This document shows positions 9,569 through 18,190 of a stretch of DNA of 33,442 nucleotides, piece by piece; the first letter of the stretch is position 1; the number at the start of each line of letters is the position of its first letter. The notes below the pieces were generated by a model. It did not search any database. It was not told where the DNA came from and was given only the letters and a program-made list of their open reading frames with translations. Made by a program: the position numbers and the translations under genes. Location of the stretch: contig JAQTXG010000017.1 of assembly GCA_028688895.1 (NCBI GenBank), positions 1 to 33,442 of the forward strand, given 5' to 3'. This DNA comes from Candidatus Altimarinota bacterium. GTDB taxonomy: Bacteria > Patescibacteriota > Gracilibacteria > BD1-5 > UBA6164.

Positions 9569-10426
9569 ATGGATAAAATAGCTTGAAGAAATTCTATGTT
9601 GATGATAGTAATGATTCTTTGTACAATCACTATTATCAGTACAAATTATATGTTTAATAAACAAAGTGTAATAGATATAAATGAAACATTGATGGAAAAT
9701 GAATACAAAAAGATATGATGAAAAGAAAATTATATTTTGATGCAAGAAATACAAAAAAGAGAAATACTAGCTTTTATAGACAAAATAAAAACAGAACAAC
9801 CAGAACTAGTAAATGAAATACTTAGTAGTAATGAGCTAGGTTTAGCATACAAAGTAATGAGTCAAAATATAATCAATGATTTGAAAAAAGATACATATAT
9901 AAAATGAAATACATGAGCTACAGTATCAATAATAGATTTTTCAGACTTAGAATGTCCATTTTGTATCAAAGATCATAATGAACTTGATATAACAAAATTG
10001 ATAGAATGAACAGGTAGTAGTGTAAACTATATATTCAAAAATTTCCCTCTACCAAGCCATAAAAATGCATGAATAGAAGCAGAAGCAAGTAAATGTGTAG
10101 AAAGTATTGCAGGTTGAGAAAAATATCTAGAATACATAAACAACATATTTTCAACTACAAAATGAGGTTGAGAATGATACAAAATAGAAGACCTAAGTCC
10201 ACTTGCAAAAAGTCTAGAAGTAGATACTGATAAATTTGAAGCATGTATGACAAATTGAGAAACAAAATCTCAAGTAGAAAAAGAATTCAAACAATGAGCT
10301 ATGCTATGAATCAATTCTGTTCCTTCAAAATTGATATTAAATAATGTTACATGAAAATATACTATTATTTCAGAAGTAACTGATACTACAAAATTACAAG
10401 AAATAATTGATGAAATAAGTAAGTAA
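9569..10426 (+). CDS. DsbA-like thiol oxidoreductase, membrane-anchored
   Basis: 285 residues. An N-terminal membrane helix (SMLMIVMILCTITIISTNYM) is followed by a helical linker and then a thioredoxin/DsbA fold. The redox motif is CPFC at residues 129-132, in the context SIIDFSDLECPFC, typical of the DsbA/DsbG_thioredoxin_4 group. The insertion helices contain IFKNFPLPSHKNA and AEASKCVES. The cis-Pro loop is INSVPSKLILNN. It should make or reshuffle disulfides in exported proteins. Context supports this: a Cys-containing exported protein precedes it and a Cys-rich secreted protein is encoded at 14262-16067. Many glycines are TGA. Confidence 0.88.
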
Positions 10427-10440
10427 AACAAAATTATTAA

Positions 10441-10475
10441 AAGCCAAGTAAAATCACTTTTACTTGGCTTTATTT
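10441..10475. terminator. Bidirectional terminator between convergent genes
   Basis: AGCCAAGTAAAA pairs perfectly with TTTTACTTGGCT around a four-base loop. It lies between the dsbA-like stop and the stop of the antirepressor-like gene. Confidence 0.85.
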
Positions 10476-11296
10476 TAGTTTGTTATCTTTACTTCTTTAT
10501 TTAAATAATCTATTATTACTTTTTTCAAATCATCTCTAGTTTTTGGTTCTAGATAAGAAATAATAACTGCAAGCTTATTTTCTACTTTTTCTAAATCAAA
10601 CAATCAATCTTTTGTAAAAAAGTCCTTAGCAAAATATTTTTTAGATATATTATTTACTTCTTTGAATTCCAAAGCCGTTACTCAAAATAATTCTAAATAT
10701 ATCAAATTTGTCATTTCTCAATAAACTCATCAAACTTCCTTTGGATCTAACTCTTTTAATTTTTTCATAAATTCTAATTCTCATATAGATTTAGTAAATT
10801 CATTTCTAGTTTCTATACTTCTTCATTGTCTAAAAACTAGTCTTAAAAATTCATCTTTTATATCAAAAATAAATCTCCTATACAAGTCTCAACTATCTCA
10901 TTTAGTTAAAACAGCACAATATTCTCAAGCTCTGAGAGTGAGAATAAAATCGATTTTTTTTACTGGTCTAATTCCCACTTCTCATTTTTGAGAAGTGGTA
11001 GATTTAGCTTGTATATCTAATTCTTCTCTTTTTTCATAATCTATATTATCCTTTAATCCAGCAGTATTTGAAACACTTAACCACCATTTTTCAAAAGTTT
11101 GATTAGTTAAATTTTTAGTTAATGGATTTAACAATTTCCATAATCACTTAGCAGAAATACCAGTTCAAAATCATTCTTCATCTATATCTATATTATTTAA
11201 ATAACTAAATAATCATGACAATTGTTTTACTTCTGCATCACTATATTTCTTTGTAACTTCTATTGCCTTTACTATCATCTGGTATCACTTTTTCAT
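10475..11296 (-). CDS. Antirepressor-like protein (AntA/AntB-type N-terminal region)
   Basis: 273 residues. The first half resembles phage AntA/AntB antirepressors: GLWKLLNPLTKNLTNQTFEKWW, then the NIDYEKREEL turn, a positively charged linker, and KKIDFILTLRAGEYCAVL followed by DLYRRFIFDIKDEFLRL. This follows the family order of domain-entry helix, W-x-x-x-V, 'NVDY', 'LTLDMAKELAM' and 'RRYFIE'. The C-terminal half (from ~175) is helical and unrecognised. In phages such proteins counter a repressor; here no phage structural genes are nearby. Start taken at MKKGYQ; the Met six residues on is an alternative. There is no clear ribosome binding site. The family assignment rests on motif order and is moderate. 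Confidence 0.6.
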
Positions 11297-11366
11297 ATAT
11301 GGTAAGTAATAAATTAGTATATACTTATTATATACAATATAATATAAATAGCAAGTTTTAGTTTTG

Positions 11367-11403
11367 AAAAAACCAAGTAATGGGTGTTTTACTTGGTTTT
11401 TTT
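11367..11403. terminator. Bidirectional terminator hairpin
   Basis: AAAAAACCAAGTAA and TTACTTGGTTTTTT form a perfect stem with an eight-base loop. It lies upstream of the antirepressor-like gene and insulates it from the HIT/RsmE unit. Confidence 0.8.
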
Positions 11404-11438
11404 CATAAGTAAAAAAGATAATAAAATAAATTATTACC

Positions 11439-11476
11439 AAAAAACTAGTCCAGCAAAATTGCTGGACTAGTTTTTT
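11439..11476. terminator. Terminator overlapping the HIT gene stop codon
   Basis: AAAAAACTAGTCCAGC pairs perfectly with GCTGGACTAGTTTTTT around AAAATT. The TAG stop of the HIT gene lies inside the stem. Confidence 0.85.
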
Positions 11477-11874
11477 ATCTTAAAATAATTTTCTCTATCT
11501 ATGACTCTAGCACTAGGATATCATTTCAAATAATGATAATGTAAATGCTCCACGGATTTATTAGATTTTGTTTGCCTAATAAATGAAAAATATTCTTCAT
11601 TTTTATAAAATTCTTTTATAAATTTTTCCACATTTAAAAAATCAATTAGTTCATTTTCATTTAAACCTATAGTAAATTCTATATGTCTTTTTGGAAAAAC
11701 AAGTAAATTTATATTATCTTCAAAATAAGGATACTTGTTATAAACTACTATCCAAAAATCACTTATATATAAAATCTTATTTTTCTTCGATAAGTCTTTA
11801 TCACAAAAAGGACAATTATCATGTGTAAAATAAACTTTACTTTTATCATATTCTTCCCTATTTTTATATTCCAT
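11467..11874 (-). CDS. HIT-family nucleotide-binding protein
   Basis: 135 residues, typical for HIT proteins, which hydrolyse or transfer nucleotides from phosphoramidates, ApnA or similar substrates. The histidine triad is present as HLHYHYL, preceded by VEHL. A CPFC pair (NCPFCDKD) near the N-terminus is the zinc half-site seen in many bacterial HIT proteins. A central strand reads INLLVFPKRHIE. Only two glycines occur before the C-terminal TGA-Gly. The start ATG lies within the 3' end of rsmE (11-base overlap), so the two are translated from one mRNA. The substrate cannot be inferred. Confidence 0.82.
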
Positions 11875-12592
11875 TTTCTTTATTTTGAATTATAAAAAAA
11901 CTAGTCACTATTCCAGTAGTTTCAGTTCTGAGAATTCTATCTCAAAGATGTACTTTTTTTCAAAAAATTCTTTTAAAATTTTTTATTTCATCATCACTAA
12001 AACCTCATTCTGGTCATACAAATAGATTTATATTTTTACTATAATCTAATTCTAAATTTTTTAAACTAACTGTATCCTCACTTTTCGTATGAAATATGAT
12101 ATTTTGATCATTTTTAAGTGGAGAAAAATCATATTTATCTAAAATAACCAATTCAGGCATACTATTTCTACCTGATTGTTCAATAGCTTCCACGATTATT
12201 TTATTAAGTCTATCTATTTTATTGTCTGAAATAAGTAATTTCTGACTCCTCTCACTCCTAAAAAATACAAAATTTTTAATTCCTACTTCCACTCATTTTT
12301 GTAAAATAAGCTCTATTTTATCCATCTTATTTGGTAGAGATTGATACAAATTTAATTCAAAATCTATTTCAGTATTTTTATTTTCCCTTCATACTTGTTC
12401 CAAAACTATATCTTTTTTATTTATCTGTTTTATTTGAAATATATAATCATAAGAATCATTTCAATCAAAAAATATGATTTTTTCTCATATTTTCACTCTA
12501 AGTACTTTCACAAGTTGATGAATCATATCATTATCAGTCAATACAAATGTAAAATTTGTAGTAAGCAAATCAGGAAAATAAAATCTTTGCAT
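11864..12592 (-). CDS. rsmE: 16S rRNA (uracil1498-N3)-methyltransferase RsmE
   Basis: 242 residues, normal length. It methylates U1498 in the 30S decoding site using SAM. An N-terminal PUA-like domain begins MQRFYFPDLLTTN and includes HQLVKVLRVKIGEKIIFFDG. The SPOUT domain holds QSLPNKMDKIELILQKGVE, EAIEQSGRNSMPELV, the SAM-binding GPEGGFSDDE and LGDRILRTETTGI, all diagnostic. The Gly in GPEGG and in LG-D are encoded partly by TGA. It overlaps the HIT gene downstream. Confidence 0.94.
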
Positions 12593-12624
12593 AAAAAAAT
12601 TGTTATAAAATAACATATAAAAGA

Positions 12625-12831
12625 AATAACCCTAACCTTGAAATACTAATCTTGAAATTAAAAGATTTAGTAACTACATAAATTGTAGCATCCTTCCATT
12701 AGACATAAGGGAAGGAATTCAAGGATGGGTTATTAAAAAATTTATTCAAATATTGTAGCCTCCTTCCATTAGACTTAAGGATAGAAATTAGGCCTTTAGA
12801 TCATCCTATAAACAAGGATGGGTTATTAAAA
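12625..12831. repeat. Cluster of short palindromic direct and inverted repeats
   Basis: Two direct copies of TTGTAGC[A/C]TCCTTCCATTAG start at 12683 and 12753 (70 bases apart). Two copies of CAAGGATGGGTTATTAAAAA lie at 12720 and 12813, and an imperfect inverted copy (AATAACCCTAACCTTG) at 12625-12640. CATCCTT and AAGGATG can pair within each unit. No ORF fits here in either code. It looks like a small non-autonomous repeat element downstream of the basic-protein gene, and may also act as terminator structure for it and for rsmE's flank. Confidence 0.6.
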
Positions 12832-12857
12832 ATTAATACTTTAAATCACAAATATTA

Positions 12858-13190
12858 TTACCTAGGCATACCATAAAAATCTAAACCTTTACTATCTACC
12901 ATAGTTTTAGTTAGAAAATTTTTCTTTTTACCTTTTACAAAAAAACCTCTTTCGTCAATAATACCTTGCTCTATAAGTGTGCTAGGGTTTTTGTTTGCCA
13001 ATCTTTTCTTTGGAAAGTTTTTCTTGTTTTCAAAATAATGTGCTCTAGCTTTATAACTTTGATTTTTTCTAGATTGTGGATTTTCATTACCTATATACAC
13101 TTGAAATGCAGCTTTTTTATTCTTAGCTAACTTTCTAGAAGCAGCTTGCTTTTTAACTATACTAGACTTCAGTCCGTGACTATTTGCCAT
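12858..13190 (-). CDS. Small, highly basic protein of unknown function with no TGA codons
   Basis: 110 residues, very rich in Lys and Arg (SSIVKKQAASRKLAKNKKAA; RAHYFENKKNFPKKRLANKN). The C-terminus ends DFYGMPR. I do not recognise a family. Charge and small size fit an RNA- or DNA-binding role, perhaps a ribosome-associated protein, but this is inference. All its glycines use GGN codons, mostly GGT, in contrast to most neighbours that lean on TGA. That is expected for a strongly expressed gene. It lies just downstream of the UGA-reading tRNA-Gly on the same strand, with no obvious terminator between them. Confidence 0.75.
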   Translation of the reverse strand: MANSHGLKSSIVKKQAASRKLAKNKKAAFQVYIGNENPQSRKNQSYKARAHYFENKKNFPKKRLANKNPSTLIEQGIIDERGFFVKGKKKNFLTKTMVDSKGLDFYGMPR

Positions 13191-13310
13191 AATTCTATTT
13201 ATTAATATTTAAATGTGTTTCACCTATTATACTCATTTATTAAGAAAAATAAAGCCTAAAACTTATTTTTTAGATTATTTCTAAACGACAAGGTCTAAGC
13301 TATATTTATA

Positions 13311-13389
13311 TGGAGCGGGGGACGAGGTTTGAACTCGCACACTCAAGGGTTGAAGCCTTAATACACTCACTCTTTTATGTTACCCCCGC
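13311..13389 (-). tRNA. tRNA-Gly with anticodon UCA (reads UGA)
   Basis: The minus strand reads GCGGGGG, TA, D arm ACAT...GTGT, anticodon stem TAAGG/CCTTG with loop CTTCAAC (anticodon TCA), a five-base variable loop, T arm GCGAG-TTCAAAC-CTCGT, CCCCCGC, discriminator T and encoded CCA. The acceptor stem and 3' half match bacterial tRNA-Gly. UGA-reading tRNA-Gly is known from SR1 and Gracilibacteria, where UGA means glycine. The D loop (AAAAGAGTGA) has no GG pair for the usual contact with the T loop, an unusual trait. It provides the decoding capacity for the TGA-Gly codons seen throughout the window. Confidence 0.9.
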
Positions 13390-13414
13390 ATATATTTTTT
13401 AAAAGTGCAGGAGC

Positions 13415-13442
13415 ATTTTATAAATTTTAATGCAATAGTCAA
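13415..13442 (-). promoter_or_regulatory. Promoter of tRNA-Gly(UCA)
   Basis: On the minus strand TTGACT, a 16-base spacer and TAAAAT lie just upstream, with TAAAAT ending about 25 bases before the mature tRNA 5' end. It is the best -35 match I saw in the window, consistent with a strongly expressed RNA. Confidence 0.6.
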
Positions 13443-13502
13443 TTTTTTTTTTGTTTTTTTTAAAAATATGTTATTATAAATATATTAATAATAAAAAAAC
13501 GC

Positions 13503-14222
13503 ATGTTAAAAATTGATATAGACAAAATCATAAGCAATTTAATTGACTCAATTATTTGAAATGTAGAATTATATTTACCTAAAATAATTGGAGCTTTAAT
13601 TGTGCTTTGAATTTGAGCACTTATATCAATTTGGATTTATAAATTTGTGATGTATCTATTCAAAAAATTCAAAATAATGGAATTAATAGATAAACTAAAC
13701 ATTGATTTTATAGATAATAGTGATGATGAAGAAAAAGAAAAGATAGTTGTTGTACAAAAGAAAAAAAAGAAGTTTTCAGACAAAATCAAGATAAATGAAA
13801 TCACTTCTAAAGCTATTTCTTATTATGTATTCCTAATATTTTTCAGATTATCTATTATAGTAATATGAATCAAAGAAGTAGAACTTTTTCTTTGAGAATT
13901 GATTACATACCTACCTAGCTTATTCGTAGCAGTAATTATATGATTTTTCTGAGTCAGATTTGCAAATTTTATCTATGATGTAGTATTTCACGCACTAGAC
14001 TTCAGTAAACAAAAAACAGCCAAAATAATAGCTAGTTGATCAAAAGTAATTATATTATTTTTCACACTTATGGCAGTATTAAGTAAAATAGGTATAGCTA
14101 CAGAAATAACTTATACTATACTTATATGATTTGTTTCAATGCTTGCACTAGCATGAGGTCTAGCATTTTGATTATGATGAAAAGACATTGCTGCTGAAAT
14201 ACTTGAAAGTTTCAAAAAATAA
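13503..14222 (+). CDS. MscS-like (conserved TM helix) membrane protein
   Basis: 239 residues with about five membrane helices. The first (LPKIIGALIVLGIGALISIW) and the later VAVIIGFFGVRFANFIYDVV resemble the 'conserved TM helix' repeat of CmpX/MscS-related proteins. The closing segment ALAGGLAFGLGGKDIAAEI is the glycine/alanine-rich pore-helix motif of MscS channels and ends the protein. No cytoplasmic MscS beta domain follows, so it is the short form. A Lys-rich insert (VVVQKKKKKFSDK) sits between helices. Likely a small-conductance or auxiliary mechanosensitive membrane protein; channel activity is not shown. Many motif glycines are TGA. It is convergent with the SLH/PKD gene. Confidence 0.75.
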
Positions 14223-14255
14223 AAAATACTAAATCATATGATTTAGTATTTTTTT
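14222..14255. terminator. Bidirectional terminator between convergent genes
   Basis: AAAAATACTAAAT pairs perfectly with ATTTAGTATTTTT around CATATG, with T and A tracts on the two sides. Confidence 0.85.
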
Positions 14256-14261
14256 GATACT

Positions 14262-16067
14262 TTATTTTAATTGATAAAACTCTCCCCTACTATATATACT
14301 TTTACTATCTGGAGAAGTAATAGCTGGAAATATTACATCACATTTCCTTATTTTTGAAACAAAATCTAGAGAATATTCACAAGGACAACTATTACAAATA
14401 GCATTTCAAAAAATAGCATCTCATCAACCATACTCACAACTATTAGCCAATAAATTTGGTGAACAAAATCATCTAGAATTACAATAAGTTCCATATTTAC
14501 AAGTATTTAATTCACTACATTTTTGTTCCAATATAGGACATCATTTATTTACATCACTTCATTTTATAAGTGGACACAAATCATTATTATCAAAAACTCA
14601 ATCACTATCAGTATCTACAGTATCCAATGATATTCAATCAACAATAATTATTACACTAGAATTTGAAGTTAATCCATTTTTATCAGTTATATACAAAGTA
14701 ACGGCATAAACTCATTCCAATTTAAAAATATTTTTTACATCCTTGGTATTACCTATATTACCATCTCAGAAATCCCAATTATATATATAAGGTCATTCTC
14801 ATCATGAGACAATAGCTGAAAAATCAACAGATAATGGTCCAGATCAAGTCAATTTTGAACTACTTATAGATATAGACATTCAGTTTGTAGTATTTGTATT
14901 ATTTATGTTGTTTGTATTTGTGTTATTTTTAGGATTATTTATATACAATGAATTATAAACTTCTCAAGTATTTCAACAATTATCTACTACCCTGAAAAAT
15001 ACTTTCCAGTCTCCGTTTGACAAAAAATTATAATCATCTATATATTTTCCATATTTTTTGATTTCATCTCAATTATTATTGTTATAAAATCTCCATATAT
15101 ATCATTCTGGCTCATTTATTCATTTTTCACATTTTGTAGATACGTCAGATCAAAAATCATAAATACTATTTGAATTATTCAAATTGCTTAAACTACATTT
15201 TGTATCATTAGAATTACAAGTACTATTTTTTATAAGTAAATTCAATGCCAAAGTATTTTCTTGTTTCTCTATACACGAATTTGCCTTCAAAGCAACATAT
15301 GCTATTCTCAAAAAATCTTCTTTTGAAATAGCTTGTTTAGGTCTTATTTTTCAATCAACAACATCTATCAATTTAAATGTTTTTATATTTCAATCAATGT
15401 CTACTTCAGTCAATTCATAATCTAATGCTTTTTGAAAATCTGGATAAAAACTATATACACTTCCATCACTATTTTTAGGACTTACATCATCTGAAAGATT
15501 TTGTGTTATTTTTCAATTATATATATCTAACCTGACTTTATCAGCTTCAATATTTGACAAAATACCAGAAGCTCTCAAGATAATAGACAAAGCTTCTTCC
15601 AATATAATAGTATTATTTGGACAAAACGGTTTAGCTAAGTCCAATTTAGTTCAGTCTTCACATGCCGATCATGGATGATATCAGCTTATATAAGACTCAT
15701 TACTAGAATCAGCTATACAATAATAATATTTATTAGTTTTATTTACATCAAAAAATATATTGGATACTTCATATTTGTTGATTAAATCCAGAGAAACATT
15801 TGGTTGTATACATTTTTTACAAGTCACTTCTCAAAGTATTCATACAAACTCATCACGATTCAATAATTCTCTAGGATTAAACTTTCAATCACTATCAGGC
15901 ACTATCATTCATTTATCATACAAGGTTTGCAACTCATTTATATATTTATAATCAGATTTTATATCAGAAAACACATCTTGTACAGGAATTGAATAGGCTG
16001 AAAAAACAGCTTGTGAATACGAACTAGTTATTAATACAAAAAATATAAGTATAATTTTTTTTAGCAT
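14262..16067 (-). CDS. Secreted SLH/PKD surface protein with Cys-rich C-terminus
   Basis: 601 residues. Signal peptide: MLKKIILIFFVLITSSYSQAVFSAYS. An SLH-like repeat follows (DVFSDIKSDYKYINEL, then YDKGMIVPDSDGKFNP and RDEFVGILGEV). A second, Cys-bearing SLH-like part has PFCPNNTIILEEALSIILRA and a third RPKQAISKEDFLRIAYVAL. SLH repeats normally bind cell-wall polymers. Next are a Cys-containing Ig-like stretch, an Asn/Thr linker, a PKD module with YIYNWDFGDGN, and a Ca-binding-like DTDSDGVFDNDLCP. The C-terminal ~90 residues are rich in Cys (CSELNTCKYGTYCNSRGFC; CNSCPCEY) and probably disulfide-linked. The DsbA-like enzyme encoded nearby would suit it. Probably a cell-surface protein; function unknown. 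Confidence 0.82.
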
Positions 16068-16087
16068 AGAATTAAGTTAAAAATAAT

Positions 16088-16126
16088 CCCTCCCCCCTTC
16101 GGGGTACTCCCTTTGAAAAAGGGAGA
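16088..16126. repeat. G+C-rich double-hairpin intergenic repeat
   Basis: CCCCTTCGGGG and CTCCCTTTGAAAAAGGGAG are two adjacent small hairpins, G+C-rich against the A+T-rich background. It lies between the SpoU methyltransferase gene (upstream on the minus strand) and the SLH/PKD gene. It resembles the element at 2908-2944 in position and composition. Confidence 0.6.
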
Positions 16127-16142
16127 AATTATAAAAAAGAAA

Positions 16143-16589
16143 TTAAACTGCATACATTACAATTCAAGCTGCAACAGATACATTAAGTGACTCTTTTTTT
16201 CATCTCATAGGAATAATAACTATTTCATCTGACAAGTCTAATAATTTTTGATTTACTCATGAAACTTCATTTCACAATATTAGACAAACTTTTTCATCAT
16301 TTTTCTCAAAAAGTTGTCTATAATCAATACTTCTTTTGTCCAATTCCACACTATAAATCTTGTATCATTCAGTTTTCAACTTGTCCACTATTTCAAATGG
16401 ATCTCTATAATATTCCCAATCTATCCAATTTTGCGCTCATAGAGCTGTTTTACTTATATCATTTCTAGGAGGTGTAGGACAATGCCCAGTTAAAATCACT
16501 TTTTCAAATCCAGCTCAATCACAGTTTCTAAAAACAGCACCAACATTTTGCATACTACGAATAGAATCTAGGAGAATAATTTTTGACAC
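16143..16589 (-). CDS. SpoU-family (TrmH-like) RNA 2'-O-methyltransferase
   Basis: 148 residues, the size of the catalytic SPOUT domain alone. Motif 1 is NVGAVFRNCDGAGF, motif 2 is LILGNEVSGV, and motif 3 is IPMRGKKESLNVSVAAGIVMY. All three are diagnostic of SpoU methyltransferases, which methylate ribose 2'-OH in tRNA or rRNA with SAM. Most glycines in these motifs are TGA. No substrate-recognition N-terminal domain is present, so whether it acts on tRNA (TrmH/TrmL) or rRNA (RlmB) is open. Start is GTG at 16589, giving MSKIILLDSIRS as in relatives; no upstream ATG is in frame nearby. Confidence 0.88.
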
Positions 16590-16736
16590 AAATTTATAAT
16601 TAATAAATATTTAGGTATTTATAGTGATTTTTATGATTTTTTCAAGGAGATTTTATTTTTTGATAATATCATAAAATCAGTTTGAATATATTCAATTAAA
16701 ATTATTAAAATTTAACAACATTGATTGATTCAATAA

Positions 16737-17498
16737 TCAATTATTCAAATTAGATTTGTAAATGTAAAATTTATTGAGATTAGTAAAAATAAAAACTAAT
16801 ATTTTAACAATATATATAATAGGTAATAAAAATGGATAAAATAATATATTTAAATAATTTACTCTTGATAAATAATTAAAAACTATATTCGTAAAAAATT
16901 TATCTAAGTCAAAATTTATAGAAATTAATTCAGCAATAGTTATAAAAATAGAAATAAGAGAAAAAAATATAAGAAATACAAAAATACCTATTAAATTGTA
17001 AAAAAAAGAAAATGAAGTTATTAATATTAAAAAAAATAAATATACAAATAAATTAGCCAATCATAAATCATTATCTAATTTAAACATAAAAAAATATTCA
17101 TTCAAAGTATTAATTTTTATTTTTTTAAATGTTTTTACACCTAAAATAAATAAAAAAACACATATAATAAGTAAAAAAAATCATAATATTCATAACAATA
17201 ATAATCATATTAAATAAATAAAATATACAGAAAATTCAAAACCAATAATTGCATATGTAAATATATTAATAGCATAAAAAGCAACTATAATAGATAAAAT
17301 GAAAAAAAATAAAAAATAAATCAATAATCAATAACTGAAAACCTTCTTCAAAATCTCAGCACTCAAAAAACTACTCAATACCATTTTCTTCTCCCTCTTC
17401 CCCAAAATATAATTCTGACTATTCAAAAAATTGCTACTATATTTATTTAGTAACTTATTTTGAGGTTCTAAGGGATTTAAGGTTTGTGATTTTGGCAT
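16737..17498 (-). CDS. Multi-pass membrane protein of unknown function, paralogue of the next gene at its N-terminus
   Basis: 253 residues. The first ~37 residues are polar and end SSNFLNSQNYILGKREK, almost identical to the start of the adjacent upstream gene product. The rest is strongly hydrophobic, with about six membrane helices (LLIYFLFFFILSIIVAFY; FVYLFFLILITSFSFFYNL; FVFLIFFSLISIFITIAEL; NILFYPFLLPIIYIVKILVF). I recognise no family. It begins five bases after the stop of the upstream paralogue, so they form one operon. Base composition is even more A+T-rich than elsewhere, which in part reflects Phe/Ile/Leu/Lys/Asn codons. Confidence 0.7.
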
Positions 17499-17503
17499 TG
17501 TTT

Positions 17504-18064
17504 TTATTTTTTAAATATAAAAGTATAAAGAAATGATTGTCTATAATAAATAAAATTAAAATTATATTTATGTGGAATCAACTTTAAATAATAGAAATTA
17601 AAATGTATATTAGATTTACTAATTATATAAAAAAATATATATAAAATAGGATTTAAAATATATGAAAAAACTCTTTTAAAGATTAGAATAAATGATTTTA
17701 TATCTAAAAAAAGGAATAAAATAAACAAAAAATATAATATATAAAACAATGATGGGTAGTATGTCATTAAAAAAAATATAAAAATATCAATCTGATTAGG
17801 AAATAATAATAAAAATAAAAATATAAAAAATCATTTAGATCAAAGTTCAATTCTATATTTTAAATTATTATTATATGAATTATATAGTTTAATAAAATCA
17901 ATTCTTTTTGTATGTATTAAATACTTTTCTAACATATAAGTAAAATAAATATACCTTTTCTCCCTCTTCCCCAAAATATAATTCTGACTATTCAAAAAAT
18001 TCTTATTATTTTGTAATAAGTTGTTTTGAGTTGAAGGATTATTTAGTGTTTGTGTATTAATCAT
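17504..18064 (-). CDS. Membrane protein of unknown function sharing an N-terminal leader with the next gene
   Basis: 186 residues. It begins MINTQTLNNPSTQNNLLQ and continues KNFLNSQNYILGKREKRYIYF, matching the following gene in the polar leader. After that come two or three hydrophobic segments (GFFIFLFLLLFPNQIDIFIFF; YYPSLFYILYFLFILFLFLDI) and a Lys/Tyr/Phe-rich end. The two TGA-Gly codons at the middle join what would otherwise look like two short frames. Family unknown. It is the first gene of a two-gene unit, divergent from the VirD4-like ATPase. Confidence 0.65.
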
Positions 18065-18127
18065 TTTAAATTATACATAATTATTATAACTATATTCTAC
18101 CACATTTATTTTTTATAAACAAAATTT

Positions 18128-18156
18128 TTTCATTTTATAAAAAAATATGATATAAT
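18128..18156 (+). promoter_or_regulatory. Possible promoter of the VirD4-like ATPase gene
   Basis: A perfect TATAAT at 18151-18156 with TTTCAT 17 bases upstream, 35 bases before the ATG. The -35 match is weak. Confidence 0.4.
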
Positions 18157-18190
18157 AAAAACAATGAATAATTAATAATAAAAATTAATA

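Noticed and set aside
11521-11874. HIT gene apparently ending after HLHYHYLK
   Set aside because: The apparent end is a TGA that continues as Gly; the true stop is TAG at 11467, giving a normal HIT C-terminus.
12683-12831. CRISPR-like repeats TCCTTCCATTAGAC
   Set aside because: Only two copies, 70 bases apart, with flanking sequence also repeated; better explained as a palindromic repeat element.
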